Shown in pieces: positions 46,260-54,706 of a stretch of DNA of 64,000 bases; the stretch's first letter is position 1, and each line of letters starts with the position of its first letter. The position numbers and the translations under genes are program-made. The notes under the pieces were generated by a model. It saw only the letters and a list, made by a program, of their open reading frames with translations. It searched no databases and was not told the origin of the DNA. The DNA lies in the NCBI GenBank assembly GCA_017999835.1, contig JAGNLA010000004.1:75923-139922 (forward strand). The letters run 5' to 3'. This DNA comes from Caldisericia bacterium. GTDB taxonomy: Bacteria > Caldisericota > Caldisericia > JAAYUI01.

Positions 46260-47636
46260 ATGAAGGATATACTAACAAGTCTTGCAGGAAAAAAGCGTGA
46301 ATGCGATTACTTGGAAATCCGCATTGAGGACACCAGCAGACTGGGCATCCAGATCGCTGGCAAGAAGATCGACGAACTGAGCAACAACAGGCTGTTTGGC
46401 GGAGCCATCAGGGCACTGTACAAAGGTTGCTGGAGTTTTGTTTCTTTCAACTCCCTTGACGGGCTTGAAGAAAAAGTCGAGCAAGCGGTCATGCAGGCCA
46501 AAACCCTTGGCGCCATCGTTGCAGGCAAGTCCCAGCTTGCTCCTGTCAACCCAATCGTTGACGACGTAAGGGTAAAGCCGATCACTGACATCAGGTCCAT
46601 TCCGCTTTCAAAAAAAATGGATCTACTTCAAAAGTACAATGAGATAATGATGACCGCTTCACCGGTTATCAAACTGACAAGGGTGGTCTACAAAGACATC
46701 TTCTCCAAGCTCTGGTTTGTAAATTCCGAGGGCACCTACATCGAGCAGGAAAAGATGGACATGGGCTGCAACCTCATTGCCATCGCCAGCAAAGACGGCA
46801 TCACACAAAATGCCTCGGCATCGACAGGCTCCACCGTTGACTGGAACAAGCTTCTGGGCATGGAAGACCAGGCCAAGCAGGCAGCCCTAAAAGCTGCAAG
46901 CCTGCTTGAGGCTGACAAGGTCAAATCAGGAGAATACACGGTCATCCTCGACCCGCACCTGACAGGAACCTTCATTCACGAAGCTTTCGGCCATCTCTCC
47001 GAGGGCGACAATGTTTACGAAAACCCGGAACTTGCCAAAATCATGACCATGGGCAGGCAGTTTGGTGACAAGATAATCAATGTCTACGACACCGGTCTTG
47101 ACGTTGGCGTCCGCGGATACCTTAAATATGACGACGAGGGCGTCCCAACCGAAAAAACCTACCTCATCCGCGAAGGTAAACTCGTGGGCAGACTCCACTC
47201 AAGAGAGACGGCCGGCAAGATGGGCGAAAGGGCAACAGGCAACGCAAGAGCCATCAATTACAAGTTCCCACCAATCCCAAGAATGCGCAATACCTGCATA
47301 GAAACCGGAAAGTCCAGCTTTGATGAACTCATCGGTTCAGTTAAAGACGGGCTGTTCTGCAAAAACGTGTTCGGAGGCCAGACAAACGGCGAGATGTTCA
47401 CGTTCACCGCAGCCGAAACATATGAAATCAAAAACGGCAAGATAGGCAAGATGTACCAGGGTTCGGTGCTCCAGGGCAACGTGTTTGACACGTTATCTAA
47501 CATCGACATGGTAGGCTCGGACTTTGACCAGCCAGATTCAGTCGGAGGTTGCGGAAAAGGCGGACAGATGCCGCTTCCAACCTCTCATGGATCGCCATCA
47601 ATCCGCATCAAAAAAATTGTCATTTCTGGAAAGTGA
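46260..47636 (+). CDS. tldD: TldD metalloprotease subunit
   Basis: 458 aa. Zinc-metalloprotease subunit of the TldD/TldE heterodimer, which in E. coli degrades unfolded or leader peptides (microcin B17, CcdA). The zinc motif is HEAFGH (~239-244, HExxxH) in 'LTGTFIHEAFGHLSEGD'. Other TldD hallmarks: 'RIEDTSRLGIQIAGKKIDEL' near the N-terminus, 'YDDEGVPTEKTYLIREGKLV', and C-terminal 'GGQTNGEMFTFTAAETYEIK'. SD-like TAAGGA. Directly followed by tldE. No obvious RiPP precursor peptide was seen next to the pair. Confidence 0.96.
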   Translation: MKDILTSLAGKKRECDYLEIRIEDTSRLGIQIAGKKIDELSNNRLFGGAIRALYKGCWSFVSFNSLDGLEEKVEQAVMQAKTLGAIVAGKSQLAPVNPIVDDVRVKPITDIRSIPLSKKMDLLQKYNEIMMTASPVIKLTRVVYKDIFSKLWFVNSEGTYIEQEKMDMGCNLIAIASKDGITQNASASTGSTVDWNKLLGMEDQAKQAALKAASLLEADKVKSGEYTVILDPHLTGTFIHEAFGHLSEGDNVYENPELAKIMTMGRQFGDKIINVYDTGLDVGVRGYLKYDDEGVPTEKTYLIREGKLVGRLHSRETAGKMGERATGNARAINYKFPPIPRMRNTCIETGKSSFDELIGSVKDGLFCKNVFGGQTNGEMFTFTAAETYEIKNGKIGKMYQGSVLQGNVFDTLSNIDMVGSDFDQPDSVGGCGKGGQMPLPTSHGSPSIRIKKIVISGK

Positions 47637-47644
47637 GGCTGGCA

Positions 47645-48985
47645 ATGTTTGACAGAATTGTGAAAGAATGCAGAAGAACGTTTGACGCCTGGGAACTTGT
47701 CAACTTCAAGACAGAAAACACATCGGTCGGCTATGAGGCAGGCAAACTAAAGGAAATCAACTCAACCGAGAGAAATGGCTACGCACTCCGCGCGGTCAAG
47801 GACGGGAAGCTCGCCTACGGCGTAACCTACAAGCCAGATGGCGCAAAAGAGCTTGTCGATGCAGTGCTTGGAAATATCCCGTACGGGTCGCCATGCGAGA
47901 TCGACTTTGCCGGCAGGTCGCCGTGCAAGAGCCCAAAAATCAGGTCAAAGCAGACCCGTGAGCTTGACGTCAACAAGATGATAGACATGGGCAAAGAACT
48001 GCTGGATCCGCTCAAACCGCTTGATAAGGACGCAACAATCGGCACTGGCGTTGGCAAAACCAACCTCAAGGTCAGAATTAGGACGTCTTGTCATTTCGAT
48101 GATACATTCGAGCGTGACGAAGTTAGTTACGGTTCCTACATTCATCTGACCAAGAACGACAATATGCTTGGTGTTGGTGATAGCTACAGTGGCATTAAAC
48201 CTGAAAAGCCAGTTGAAAAAATCGTAGACAAAGTCAAAACCCAATTTGAATGGGGCAAGACGAATGTCCCAGCAAAGTCAGGCAAATACAAGGTGTTATT
48301 CTCTGCTGACGCTTTCGCAGACGCAATCTCAATCCTCCTTGCCTCATTCAGCGGACGCAACGTCTTTCGTGGCGTGTCCCCATTTGCCGGAAAACTCGGC
48401 CAATCCCTGTTTGACAAACGCATAACCCTCACAGATGATGGTCTTATGGACTTTGCACCAGAATCATCCCCGTTTGACCACGAAGGCACACCCATGCAAA
48501 CAACAAAACTGGTCAGAGACGGCAAGCTTGTCGGCTACCTGCTCGACCTTGAAGCTGCCACAAAACTTAACATGAAGCCAAACGGCAAAGCCTTCAAACG
48601 TGCCGGTTTCTATGGCGGTTACGATCTTGATCCTGTTCCTTCCATCGGACCGTCAACAATCAGGCTTGAACCTGGCAAACTCCACACAGACGAGCTCATC
48701 GAAACCATCAGAGATGGCATCTACGTCGAAAGCCTGCTTGGCACGATGATGGGCAACGCCCTGACAGGCATGCTCTCAGGCAACATCAACCTTGGGTTTG
48801 TCGTCAAAAACGGCGAAGTAGTCGGCAGAATAAAAGACGCAATGCTCTCAATCAACCTGTTCGAGAGCTTGAAGTCTTGCCTTGTCGACCTGAGCTCTGA
48901 CATGACCCGCACAGCAGGCTGGGGTGGAAAAGTTGAGCTCCCATCAGTGCTGCTTGACAATTGCACAGTAGCAGTCAAAAGCTGA
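47645..48985 (+). CDS. tldE: TldE/PmbA peptidase partner subunit
   Basis: 446 aa from ATG 47645; the frame is open further upstream inside tldD, but homologues start here and GAGG precedes it. Family features: 'SVGYEAGKLKEINSTERNGY', 'YGSYIHLTKNDNMLGVGDSY', 'FSADAFADAISILLASFSGR', and C-terminal 'LGTMMGNALTGMLSGNINLG'. It lacks the HExxxH zinc site, as expected for TldE, and forms the heterodimer with TldD. Eight nucleotides after the tldD stop. Confidence 0.94.
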   Translation: MFDRIVKECRRTFDAWELVNFKTENTSVGYEAGKLKEINSTERNGYALRAVKDGKLAYGVTYKPDGAKELVDAVLGNIPYGSPCEIDFAGRSPCKSPKIRSKQTRELDVNKMIDMGKELLDPLKPLDKDATIGTGVGKTNLKVRIRTSCHFDDTFERDEVSYGSYIHLTKNDNMLGVGDSYSGIKPEKPVEKIVDKVKTQFEWGKTNVPAKSGKYKVLFSADAFADAISILLASFSGRNVFRGVSPFAGKLGQSLFDKRITLTDDGLMDFAPESSPFDHEGTPMQTTKLVRDGKLVGYLLDLEAATKLNMKPNGKAFKRAGFYGGYDLDPVPSIGPSTIRLEPGKLHTDELIETIRDGIYVESLLGTMMGNALTGMLSGNINLGFVVKNGEVVGRIKDAMLSINLFESLKSCLVDLSSDMTRTAGWGGKVELPSVLLDNCTVAVKS

Positions 48986-49003
48986 TAAAAACATCAATGA
49001 TCA

Positions 49004-49033
49004 ATAAAGCCCAGAGGTAACTCTGGGCTTTAT
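49004..49033 (+). terminator. Terminator after tldE
   Basis: 13-bp stem ATAAAGCCCAGAG (49004-49016) / CTCTGGGCTTTAT (49021-49033), loop GTAA. The T-tract is poor, so efficiency is uncertain. Confidence 0.7.
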
Positions 49034-49035
49034 CA

Positions 49036-49064
49036 TTTACAGACTCCCATAACTGAAGTATAAT
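49036..49064 (+). promoter_or_regulatory. Promoter of the lipoprotein at 49082
   Basis: TTTACA (49036-49041), 17-nt spacer, consensus TATAAT (49059-49064), followed by an SD (TAGGAGG) and ATG 49082. Confidence 0.75.
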
Positions 49065-49081
49065 GCCAATTAGGAGGATCT

Positions 49082-51529
49082 ATGAAGAGGACTTTGCTTG
49101 TTTTATGTAGTTTCATTATACTGGGTTGCATTTCTTGTGTGTCTAACAGTAAACCGACACAAAAACCAGTCAACACCGAAAAGGAAAACACAAACGCATC
49201 ATCTTCAAACACTGATTCTCAATACCCAAAGACCGATGTGGTTGCATGGAAATACGGGAACATCGACAACCCAATGCAACCTGTAATTGGCGACGGCAAA
49301 TTATTTGTTGGTGAAGAAAGTGGAAATCTTCGTTGTTTTGATGCTTTCACCGGCAAGAGCCTTTGGGAGGAAAAACTAAACATTATCGGAAATCCTGTCT
49401 ATTCAAACGGTAACCTGATTTTTAAGCAGATGGATGGCACACTGTTGTGTATAGAGTCGGAAACCAGAAAGAAGGTTTGGTCAACAAAGATTGCCATTGG
49501 CAGCTCTGTTTTCCCATTTGCTGAAAATGGCAGTTTTGTCATTAATAACAATAATGATCTTGTCTGTTTTGACGAAAAGACAGGTAGAAAGCTTTGGGTA
49601 AAGGCATCGGCAAAACCACTGGCAAGCTCAAATGGTCAACTGTACTATTATCATCAGGGTGAACTTTACTGTGTAAAAATTGTGGACGGAAATCTGATAT
49701 GGAAACTTGAATGCCCCGATCCCATCCGCAAAATAGTTACGTATGGTAATAAACTATTTTTTGATGACTACTCATCAAAGCTTTACTGTATTGACGACAA
49801 CGGCAGGGAAACCTGGAAATCACAATTTGCCAAACAGAGTGATGATTACGGTAGCTTTGGTTTGACGTATTGCGTTGTCAACGAAACGGTTTATGCAATA
49901 GACGACAGCTACAATCTGTACTGTCTTGATGCAGGAAGCGGTAAAAAGCTTTCCTCAAGACCAATGGCAGAAAAACACAAGTCATCTATCACTTTTTTTG
50001 ATGGGTGCATATATTATTGTTACAACAACGGAATTTGTATTGAGGACATTACCGACCGTGGCAGGTCTGTCAATATAAGATTACATGAAAATGAAAACTA
50101 CTCAAATGTCTATTACATGAATTTCTCCATAGCCTATGGCAATATTTATTATGTGTCTGATAATGTTTTGATATGCATAAATGCTGCAACTGGTACTGGC
50201 GCCATTGCTTACAAGCAATCCGAAACCAGCCCTGTACAGATTTTAAATGACGAAAAGTATTGGGTTGGAAAGAACAATGACAATATAGCAATATTCAAAA
50301 ATGACAAGTTGTTGTGGAAGAACACTGACAAGTTATTGCTTTTTTATCTTGATAACGATAAGGCAATACATTATCTGGATTATGATAATTACATTGTCTA
50401 TATCGGCTATGACAAGGAAGCCAGGATTTACTGCATTGACAAGAAAACTGGCAGGATGGTATGGGAGAAGCCTCAAGGAGACTTCATCATCACAGGTTAC
50501 GACAAAAAGACCGTCACGCTCTGCGACAACTACTCAAACATGCAGACGGTTGATGTGGCAAGCGGAAAATCAACATTTAGCAGACTTGCTCTCCCAAAAA
50601 AGGAACTCGATGAATTCACCGATTTTGCAATTCCGCTTGTTTACGGACCTGGCGAATTCAGCTTCTATAAAATAAACGATCATCAGTACTTGATCCATCA
50701 ATACCGTGTTGGCGGTAAAGGTTTGTATGAACTGGGGTTGTTTGTTGCCAACAGCGATGGAAGCGTTTTGTACGGGCTCTATGGAACCAGCGATAATGAT
50801 CGAATGTGGGAATTGAATTTCTTGTCATACTGCATATCAAATGACAAAAACAAGTTGTTTGTCAGATACCATTTTTCGGATCGCAGTGAAACATTTGAAC
50901 CCATATCCAAGGAAGTTGACCTTATCACCGGGAAAGTGTCTAATTACACTGCTCAAGACTTCCCACAAGATGCAGTTGATGTTGATCTTGTCTTCACCAC
51001 AAATGATAATCAAGATCCAAATTCAATTGTAAAAGGTCTCGCATTTCAAGGTGAAAGAATATCCGATGTCGAGTTTGAAAAAAAGACTGGACTAAAGCCT
51101 TTGGAATTTAAGAAATCGCAGAATGAATATGAGCAATGCTTCGCCCCCTCAGCAACAAACTATATACAAAAGCTGAATAATTCAACAATCTGCTACAGGG
51201 TTATTGACTATCCAAGCCCTGATAGAGGAGATGTTGTTGTTGACTACTTCAACGTATTCGATACAAAAACCTGGAAAAGCCTCTGGAGCTGCAAGGGAGT
51301 GCAAACAAACATAATGCAGGTGGGAGACAAATACTTGCTGGTTAAATGCGAAAAAGGGATAAGTCTTGTTGACACCGACACCGGCAAGGATGTCTACAGG
51401 ATTGAAAACGCAACAACATGCTCAATCGTTGATAACCTGCTCTTTGTAGCCCAGAGGAACAAAAAAAATCGCAGTTCTGTTGTCATCAAAGCCGTTAATT
51501 TGGAAAAGCTTGTCGACAAGAATAAGTAA
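49082..51529 (+). CDS. Propeller lipoprotein (PQQ-like repeats)
   Basis: 815 aa. Signal MKRTLLVLCSFIILGCISC (lipobox ending at Cys16 or Cys19), then a Thr/Asn/Ser-rich linker (~20-45). PQQ-like repeats 'LRCFDAFTGKSLWEEKLNII', 'LLCIESETRKKVWSTK', 'LVCFDEKTGRKLWVKAS', 'IYCIDKKTGRMVWEKPQGD'. C-terminal 'FNVFDTKTWKSLWSCKG' and 'SLVDTDTGKDVYRIEN' match the lipoprotein at 38870. Own promoter and SD. Probably an envelope-anchored scaffold; no BamB partner genes are in the window. Confidence 0.8.
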   Translation: MKRTLLVLCSFIILGCISCVSNSKPTQKPVNTEKENTNASSSNTDSQYPKTDVVAWKYGNIDNPMQPVIGDGKLFVGEESGNLRCFDAFTGKSLWEEKLNIIGNPVYSNGNLIFKQMDGTLLCIESETRKKVWSTKIAIGSSVFPFAENGSFVINNNNDLVCFDEKTGRKLWVKASAKPLASSNGQLYYYHQGELYCVKIVDGNLIWKLECPDPIRKIVTYGNKLFFDDYSSKLYCIDDNGRETWKSQFAKQSDDYGSFGLTYCVVNETVYAIDDSYNLYCLDAGSGKKLSSRPMAEKHKSSITFFDGCIYYCYNNGICIEDITDRGRSVNIRLHENENYSNVYYMNFSIAYGNIYYVSDNVLICINAATGTGAIAYKQSETSPVQILNDEKYWVGKNNDNIAIFKNDKLLWKNTDKLLLFYLDNDKAIHYLDYDNYIVYIGYDKEARIYCIDKKTGRMVWEKPQGDFIITGYDKKTVTLCDNYSNMQTVDVASGKSTFSRLALPKKELDEFTDFAIPLVYGPGEFSFYKINDHQYLIHQYRVGGKGLYELGLFVANSDGSVLYGLYGTSDNDRMWELNFLSYCISNDKNKLFVRYHFSDRSETFEPISKEVDLITGKVSNYTAQDFPQDAVDVDLVFTTNDNQDPNSIVKGLAFQGERISDVEFEKKTGLKPLEFKKSQNEYEQCFAPSATNYIQKLNNSTICYRVIDYPSPDRGDVVVDYFNVFDTKTWKSLWSCKGVQTNIMQVGDKYLLVKCEKGISLVDTDTGKDVYRIENATTCSIVDNLLFVAQRNKKNRSSVVIKAVNLEKLVDKNK

Positions 51530-51563
51530 TAAATGGATATTTTGAGACATTTTGTCGTTAAGG

Positions 51564-51593
51564 CTGACAAAAGTCTGCATTGTGTCGTATAAT
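51564..51593 (+). promoter_or_regulatory. Orphan promoter in front of a broken gene
   Basis: CTGACA (51564-51569), 18-nt spacer, TATAAT (51588-51593), then an SD (AAGGAGA). Its layout closely matches the promoter at 53760-53789. Confidence 0.6.
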
Positions 51594-51614
51594 AATACAT
51601 AAGGAGAGTGAAAC

Positions 51615-51653
51615 ATGAAGAAATTGACACTTGTGGCTCTTTTCTCATTTTGA
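51615..51653 (+). pseudogene. Decapitated gene start (12 codons), remnant of a NEW3-repeat paralogue
   Basis: An SD-led ATG encodes MKKLTLVALFSF and a stop. The start resembles that of the protein at 53812 (MKKMTLALIAL), and SD and promoter are also alike, as if only the 5' end of a second copy remained. It ends where the -35 region of the next propeller gene begins. It could instead be a leader peptide. Confidence 0.5.
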
Positions 51654-51676
51654 AAAGTTGCTCATTTCTGTATAAT
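51648..51676 (+). promoter_or_regulatory. Leaderless-type promoter of the lipoprotein at 51684
   Basis: TTTTGA (51648-51653) or the overlapping TTGAAA (51650-51655), then consensus TATAAT (51671-51676), then CATTTTC and ATG 51684. No SD. Confidence 0.6.
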
Positions 51677-51683
51677 CATTTTC

Positions 51684-53747
51684 ATGAGAAACAAAATATC
51701 ATTGGGGTTGATAGTTGTTATATTCTTCTCTTTTGCATTTTCCAGTTGCGCAAAACAATCTGGTGAAAATGTTTCCGAAAAAATTGCCGAAAAAAACGTT
51801 TTGGCATGGGCGCACGAGACGCCACTTTCACCGGCTGGACAACTGGCGATTTTTGAGAACCTCGTTTTTTCAAGTGATGTCGAATGCTTGGACGCTGATA
51901 CAGGGAAACAGCTTTTTGAAAGCAACCACAGCAAAGGTTCAACTTTTAGCCCTTTCATGCATGGAGACAGCGTTTACGTAACAAGCAATACTGACAGCCT
52001 AAGATGTTTTGATTCTGAAACATTTGAGCTTAAAAGCATTGTTCCTACAAGTGGTCCAATTTGCGCCAGACCCTGCATAATCGGTGATCAAGTGATAGTT
52101 GGCGCTCAATATTACGGAATTACATCAAGGCATATATCCAACGGCAATGTTTTATGGGAGTACAAAATAGAAGATCCCGATTTGTCCATCACAGAAAACG
52201 CATCCGGCAACCTGTTGGTTGGCGTTGGAAAGCGGTTGTTTCTGCTTGATATAAAAACCAGAGACGTCTTGTGGAACAATGTGTCCGATGAAAGATTCTC
52301 AAAGGTATCAGTTCATGGAAACAAAATTGTCGCCACTGCAGGGGCAAAAGTCCTGCTTGTTGATGTACAATCAGGAAAAACGGTCTGGGAAAGGGAATTC
52401 GACTCAAAACCAGCTGGTCATCCCTGTGTTTTTGACGACAAGGTTTTTGTAACAACTTGGGGCGATGGAGGATACCTTTTGGAATTGAATACAGGAAAAG
52501 CTTTGTGGCATTTTGACAAAGCCAAAGAGCTTCATCCTGCCCTCATGCACAATAATCAGCTATACTTTGGTTCTAGAAATAGGATGCTCAATGCCATAAA
52601 CGCTGTAAATGGACAACCCATCTGGGAAACCCGAACTCTGGGGGAGCTTTCGGGAAAACCGTCGGTTTACAAGAACAATCTGATATTTGCCACAGTTGGT
52701 GGATATGCAGGTGTATATGTATGCAGCGTATCGACAAAGGACGGCTCACCTGTATTGGGATATGCGATAAAAAAAGACGTCAATCCGACGCAACTGGTAA
52801 AAGACGATTCAATAAAGACCGGTATTTTCAACGGTAAAATAGGCGTGTTTAAAAACGATGCATTCATGTATAAGTCACCTGATGACTGGAAAATCGTGGA
52901 TAGCTCTTATCCAGAAACAACCATGGATTTTTTTGAAAAAAACTCTACCGTGCTTTTCAAAATGGAGTCCAGCCAGCTCTCAGGTTATGCAATCGTTGAC
53001 AAGAAGACAGGGGAGCTCAAGGATGTGTTGAAAGGACAAACTCGAGTCTGCTACATGGACGGTTCAAACATTGTATTTATCAATGACAAAGACTTGACGG
53101 CAAGCTTGCTTGACACAGAAAAGGTCACATTCTCAACATTGCCTGACAAACCATTCGAATTTGACAAGTACGAATCAAGGCCATTCAAGTCTGTCAGCTT
53201 GGATTCAAGACTTTCCATAATCCCCATTATGCCAGGATATTTCCTGGCTATTGATAATTGGGATTCAAACAACAGATGGGATAAGCATGATATTTCATAT
53301 ACCTGCTTTGATTCCAAAATGAATGAGGTTTTCTCATTCAAAGAAGACAAACCGCTTGGTTCAATTTATACCTCAAAAAACAGAATATATTTTGCATTCC
53401 ATTTAAATGGCGAAGCTCCTGAATACTTTGTGGATTGTGACCTTGCAGCATGCAAAACAAGAACTTGGGAGAAAAGATATGCTTTGCAAGAGAATAACTC
53501 AGAGATCCCTAACGATGCAGTTTGGTATTCTATGGATTATGAAAACTTTATTGAAACAGAATCTTTCACTCCTGAAAGAATTTCGTCCCTCTCTGGAGAA
53601 AAACTCGAAGATGTGTTGAAAATGCTCTCCAAATTCAAAGAAGCAACAGTTTTTGCGGTTTTTGGCAAGCAATGCTTTCTTGAAAAAACTGACAAACCAT
53701 CAAACAACAGGGTATTGATAAAGATTGACCTGTCACGGCTGCACTGA
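51684..53747 (+). CDS. Propeller lipoprotein (PQQ-like repeats)
   Basis: 687 aa. Signal MRNKISLGLIVVIFFSFAFS and a lipobox near Cys22 (FSSC). PQQ-like repeats 'VECLDADTGKQLFESNHSKG', 'LFLLDIKTRDVLWNNVSDER', 'VLLVDVQSGKTVWEREFDSK', 'LLELNTGKALWHFDKAKE', 'MLNAINAVNGQPIWETRTLG'. Third member of the lipoprotein subset (with 38870 and 49082), but shorter and without the 'KTWK.LWS' C-terminal segment. No SD; the -10 box ends 7 nt before the ATG. It lies between the orphan promoter/start remnant and the similar promoter of the 53812 gene. Confidence 0.8.
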   Translation: MRNKISLGLIVVIFFSFAFSSCAKQSGENVSEKIAEKNVLAWAHETPLSPAGQLAIFENLVFSSDVECLDADTGKQLFESNHSKGSTFSPFMHGDSVYVTSNTDSLRCFDSETFELKSIVPTSGPICARPCIIGDQVIVGAQYYGITSRHISNGNVLWEYKIEDPDLSITENASGNLLVGVGKRLFLLDIKTRDVLWNNVSDERFSKVSVHGNKIVATAGAKVLLVDVQSGKTVWEREFDSKPAGHPCVFDDKVFVTTWGDGGYLLELNTGKALWHFDKAKELHPALMHNNQLYFGSRNRMLNAINAVNGQPIWETRTLGELSGKPSVYKNNLIFATVGGYAGVYVCSVSTKDGSPVLGYAIKKDVNPTQLVKDDSIKTGIFNGKIGVFKNDAFMYKSPDDWKIVDSSYPETTMDFFEKNSTVLFKMESSQLSGYAIVDKKTGELKDVLKGQTRVCYMDGSNIVFINDKDLTASLLDTEKVTFSTLPDKPFEFDKYESRPFKSVSLDSRLSIIPIMPGYFLAIDNWDSNNRWDKHDISYTCFDSKMNEVFSFKEDKPLGSIYTSKNRIYFAFHLNGEAPEYFVDCDLAACKTRTWEKRYALQENNSEIPNDAVWYSMDYENFIETESFTPERISSLSGEKLEDVLKMLSKFKEATVFAVFGKQCFLEKTDKPSNNRVLIKIDLSRLH

Positions 53748-53759
53748 TTCCTGACACCC

Positions 53760-53789
53760 CTGACAAATTGCCACGAATTATCGTAATAA
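53760..53789 (+). promoter_or_regulatory. Promoter of the 53812 gene
   Basis: CTGACA (53760-53765), 18-nt spacer, TAATAA (53784-53789), then an SD (AAGGAGA) and ATG 53812. Same architecture as the orphan promoter at 51564. Confidence 0.5.
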
Positions 53790-53811
53790 TAAACTGTAAG
53801 GAGAAAAAGAT

Positions 53812-54555
53812 ATGAAAAAAATGACACTTGCATTGATAGCACTGACAATGTGCTTGACAGTAGCACCAATTTTTGCCACAACCACCGGAAACGGCAAGGG
53901 TAACGGCAATGGCGGAGGCCTCTGTCAAAATCTCATAACAAAGTGGGACGTTGACCCAAGCGCAACCCCTATGGCACCAGGCAGCACAGGGACATATTAT
54001 CTTAACATCACCAACAACTGCCAGAGGGACCAGGATATAAAACTAACCTGTGCCGACAAGAACGTAACCCTCACTCCATCATCATTCACACTTAAATCAG
54101 GCGTTGCGACAAAAATCAAAGTCAAGGTTGTTGTGCCTGCTCAAAACGGCAGAGTCGACGTCTGGTTCAAGATAAACTTCCTGTGCACAACAGGAGCGTC
54201 TGGCAAATATGTTCAGTTCAGGATAATCTACAAGGACAAGCCATGCTGCACCTATACCGCTTCGTGGGTCACCAACCCTGACAAAAAGGTTGTTTCCAAA
54301 AAGGAAGCGTCGATATACTATCTCAACATCACAAACAAATGTTCAGATTCAATCAATTTCAAACTCAGCTCCACAGACAAGAATCTGAGTTTCTCCAAAT
54401 CCGTTTTTTCTGTTGGCGCGGGCAAGACGGTCAAGATAACCGTTACAATCAAGGTTCCAACCAGAATGCTTACAAACAAGATCGAGTACGATGTTTCCAT
54501 AACACCTTCATGCGGAACAAACAAAAAGCTAGTTTTTGTGCTTGAATACAAATAA
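53812..54555 (+). CDS. Secreted protein with two NEW3-like Ig repeats
   Basis: 247 aa. Signal peptide MKKMTLALIALTMCLTVAPIF, a short Gly/Asn-rich linker (NGKGNGNGGG), then two ~100-residue repeats. Each has the plan 'W..(D/N)P......G....YYLNITN.C' / '(S/A)DKN(V/L)......F.(L/V).(A/S)G..(T/V)KI.V...VP' / 'YK'. The second repeat opens with CCTYTASW. The pattern resembles COG1470/NEW3 CARDB-type Ig domains that cap or space surface proteins. Paired cysteines (C..., NNC, TC) may form disulfides. It is a shorter relative of the next gene. No enzymatic motif. Confidence 0.75.
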   Translation: MKKMTLALIALTMCLTVAPIFATTTGNGKGNGNGGGLCQNLITKWDVDPSATPMAPGSTGTYYLNITNNCQRDQDIKLTCADKNVTLTPSSFTLKSGVATKIKVKVVVPAQNGRVDVWFKINFLCTTGASGKYVQFRIIYKDKPCCTYTASWVTNPDKKVVSKKEASIYYLNITNKCSDSINFKLSSTDKNLSFSKSVFSVGAGKTVKITVTIKVPTRMLTNKIEYDVSITPSCGTNKKLVFVLEYK

Positions 54556-54574
54556 ATATTTGAATACCGTTTTT

Positions 54575-54604
54575 AAAAAACCCTGCCAAATGGCAGGGTT
54601 TTTT
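54575..54604 (+). terminator. Terminator after the 53812 gene
   Basis: Stem AAAAAACCCTGCC (54575-54587) / GGCAGGGTTTTTT (54592-54604), loop AAAT; T-tract included. Confidence 0.92.
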
Positions 54605-54706
54605 ATTTGCAGTGAAGAAATCTGGCAATCCACTTTCGGTTTTCTTACTTGTATTTAATGATTTGACTATCTACTGTAGTATTAATATTTGTAGAAGGAG
54701 ATGGTT

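Noticed and set aside
46260-48985. RiPP cluster around tldD/tldE
   Set aside because: No precursor peptide or modification enzyme is adjacent; TldD/E alone are widespread housekeeping proteases.
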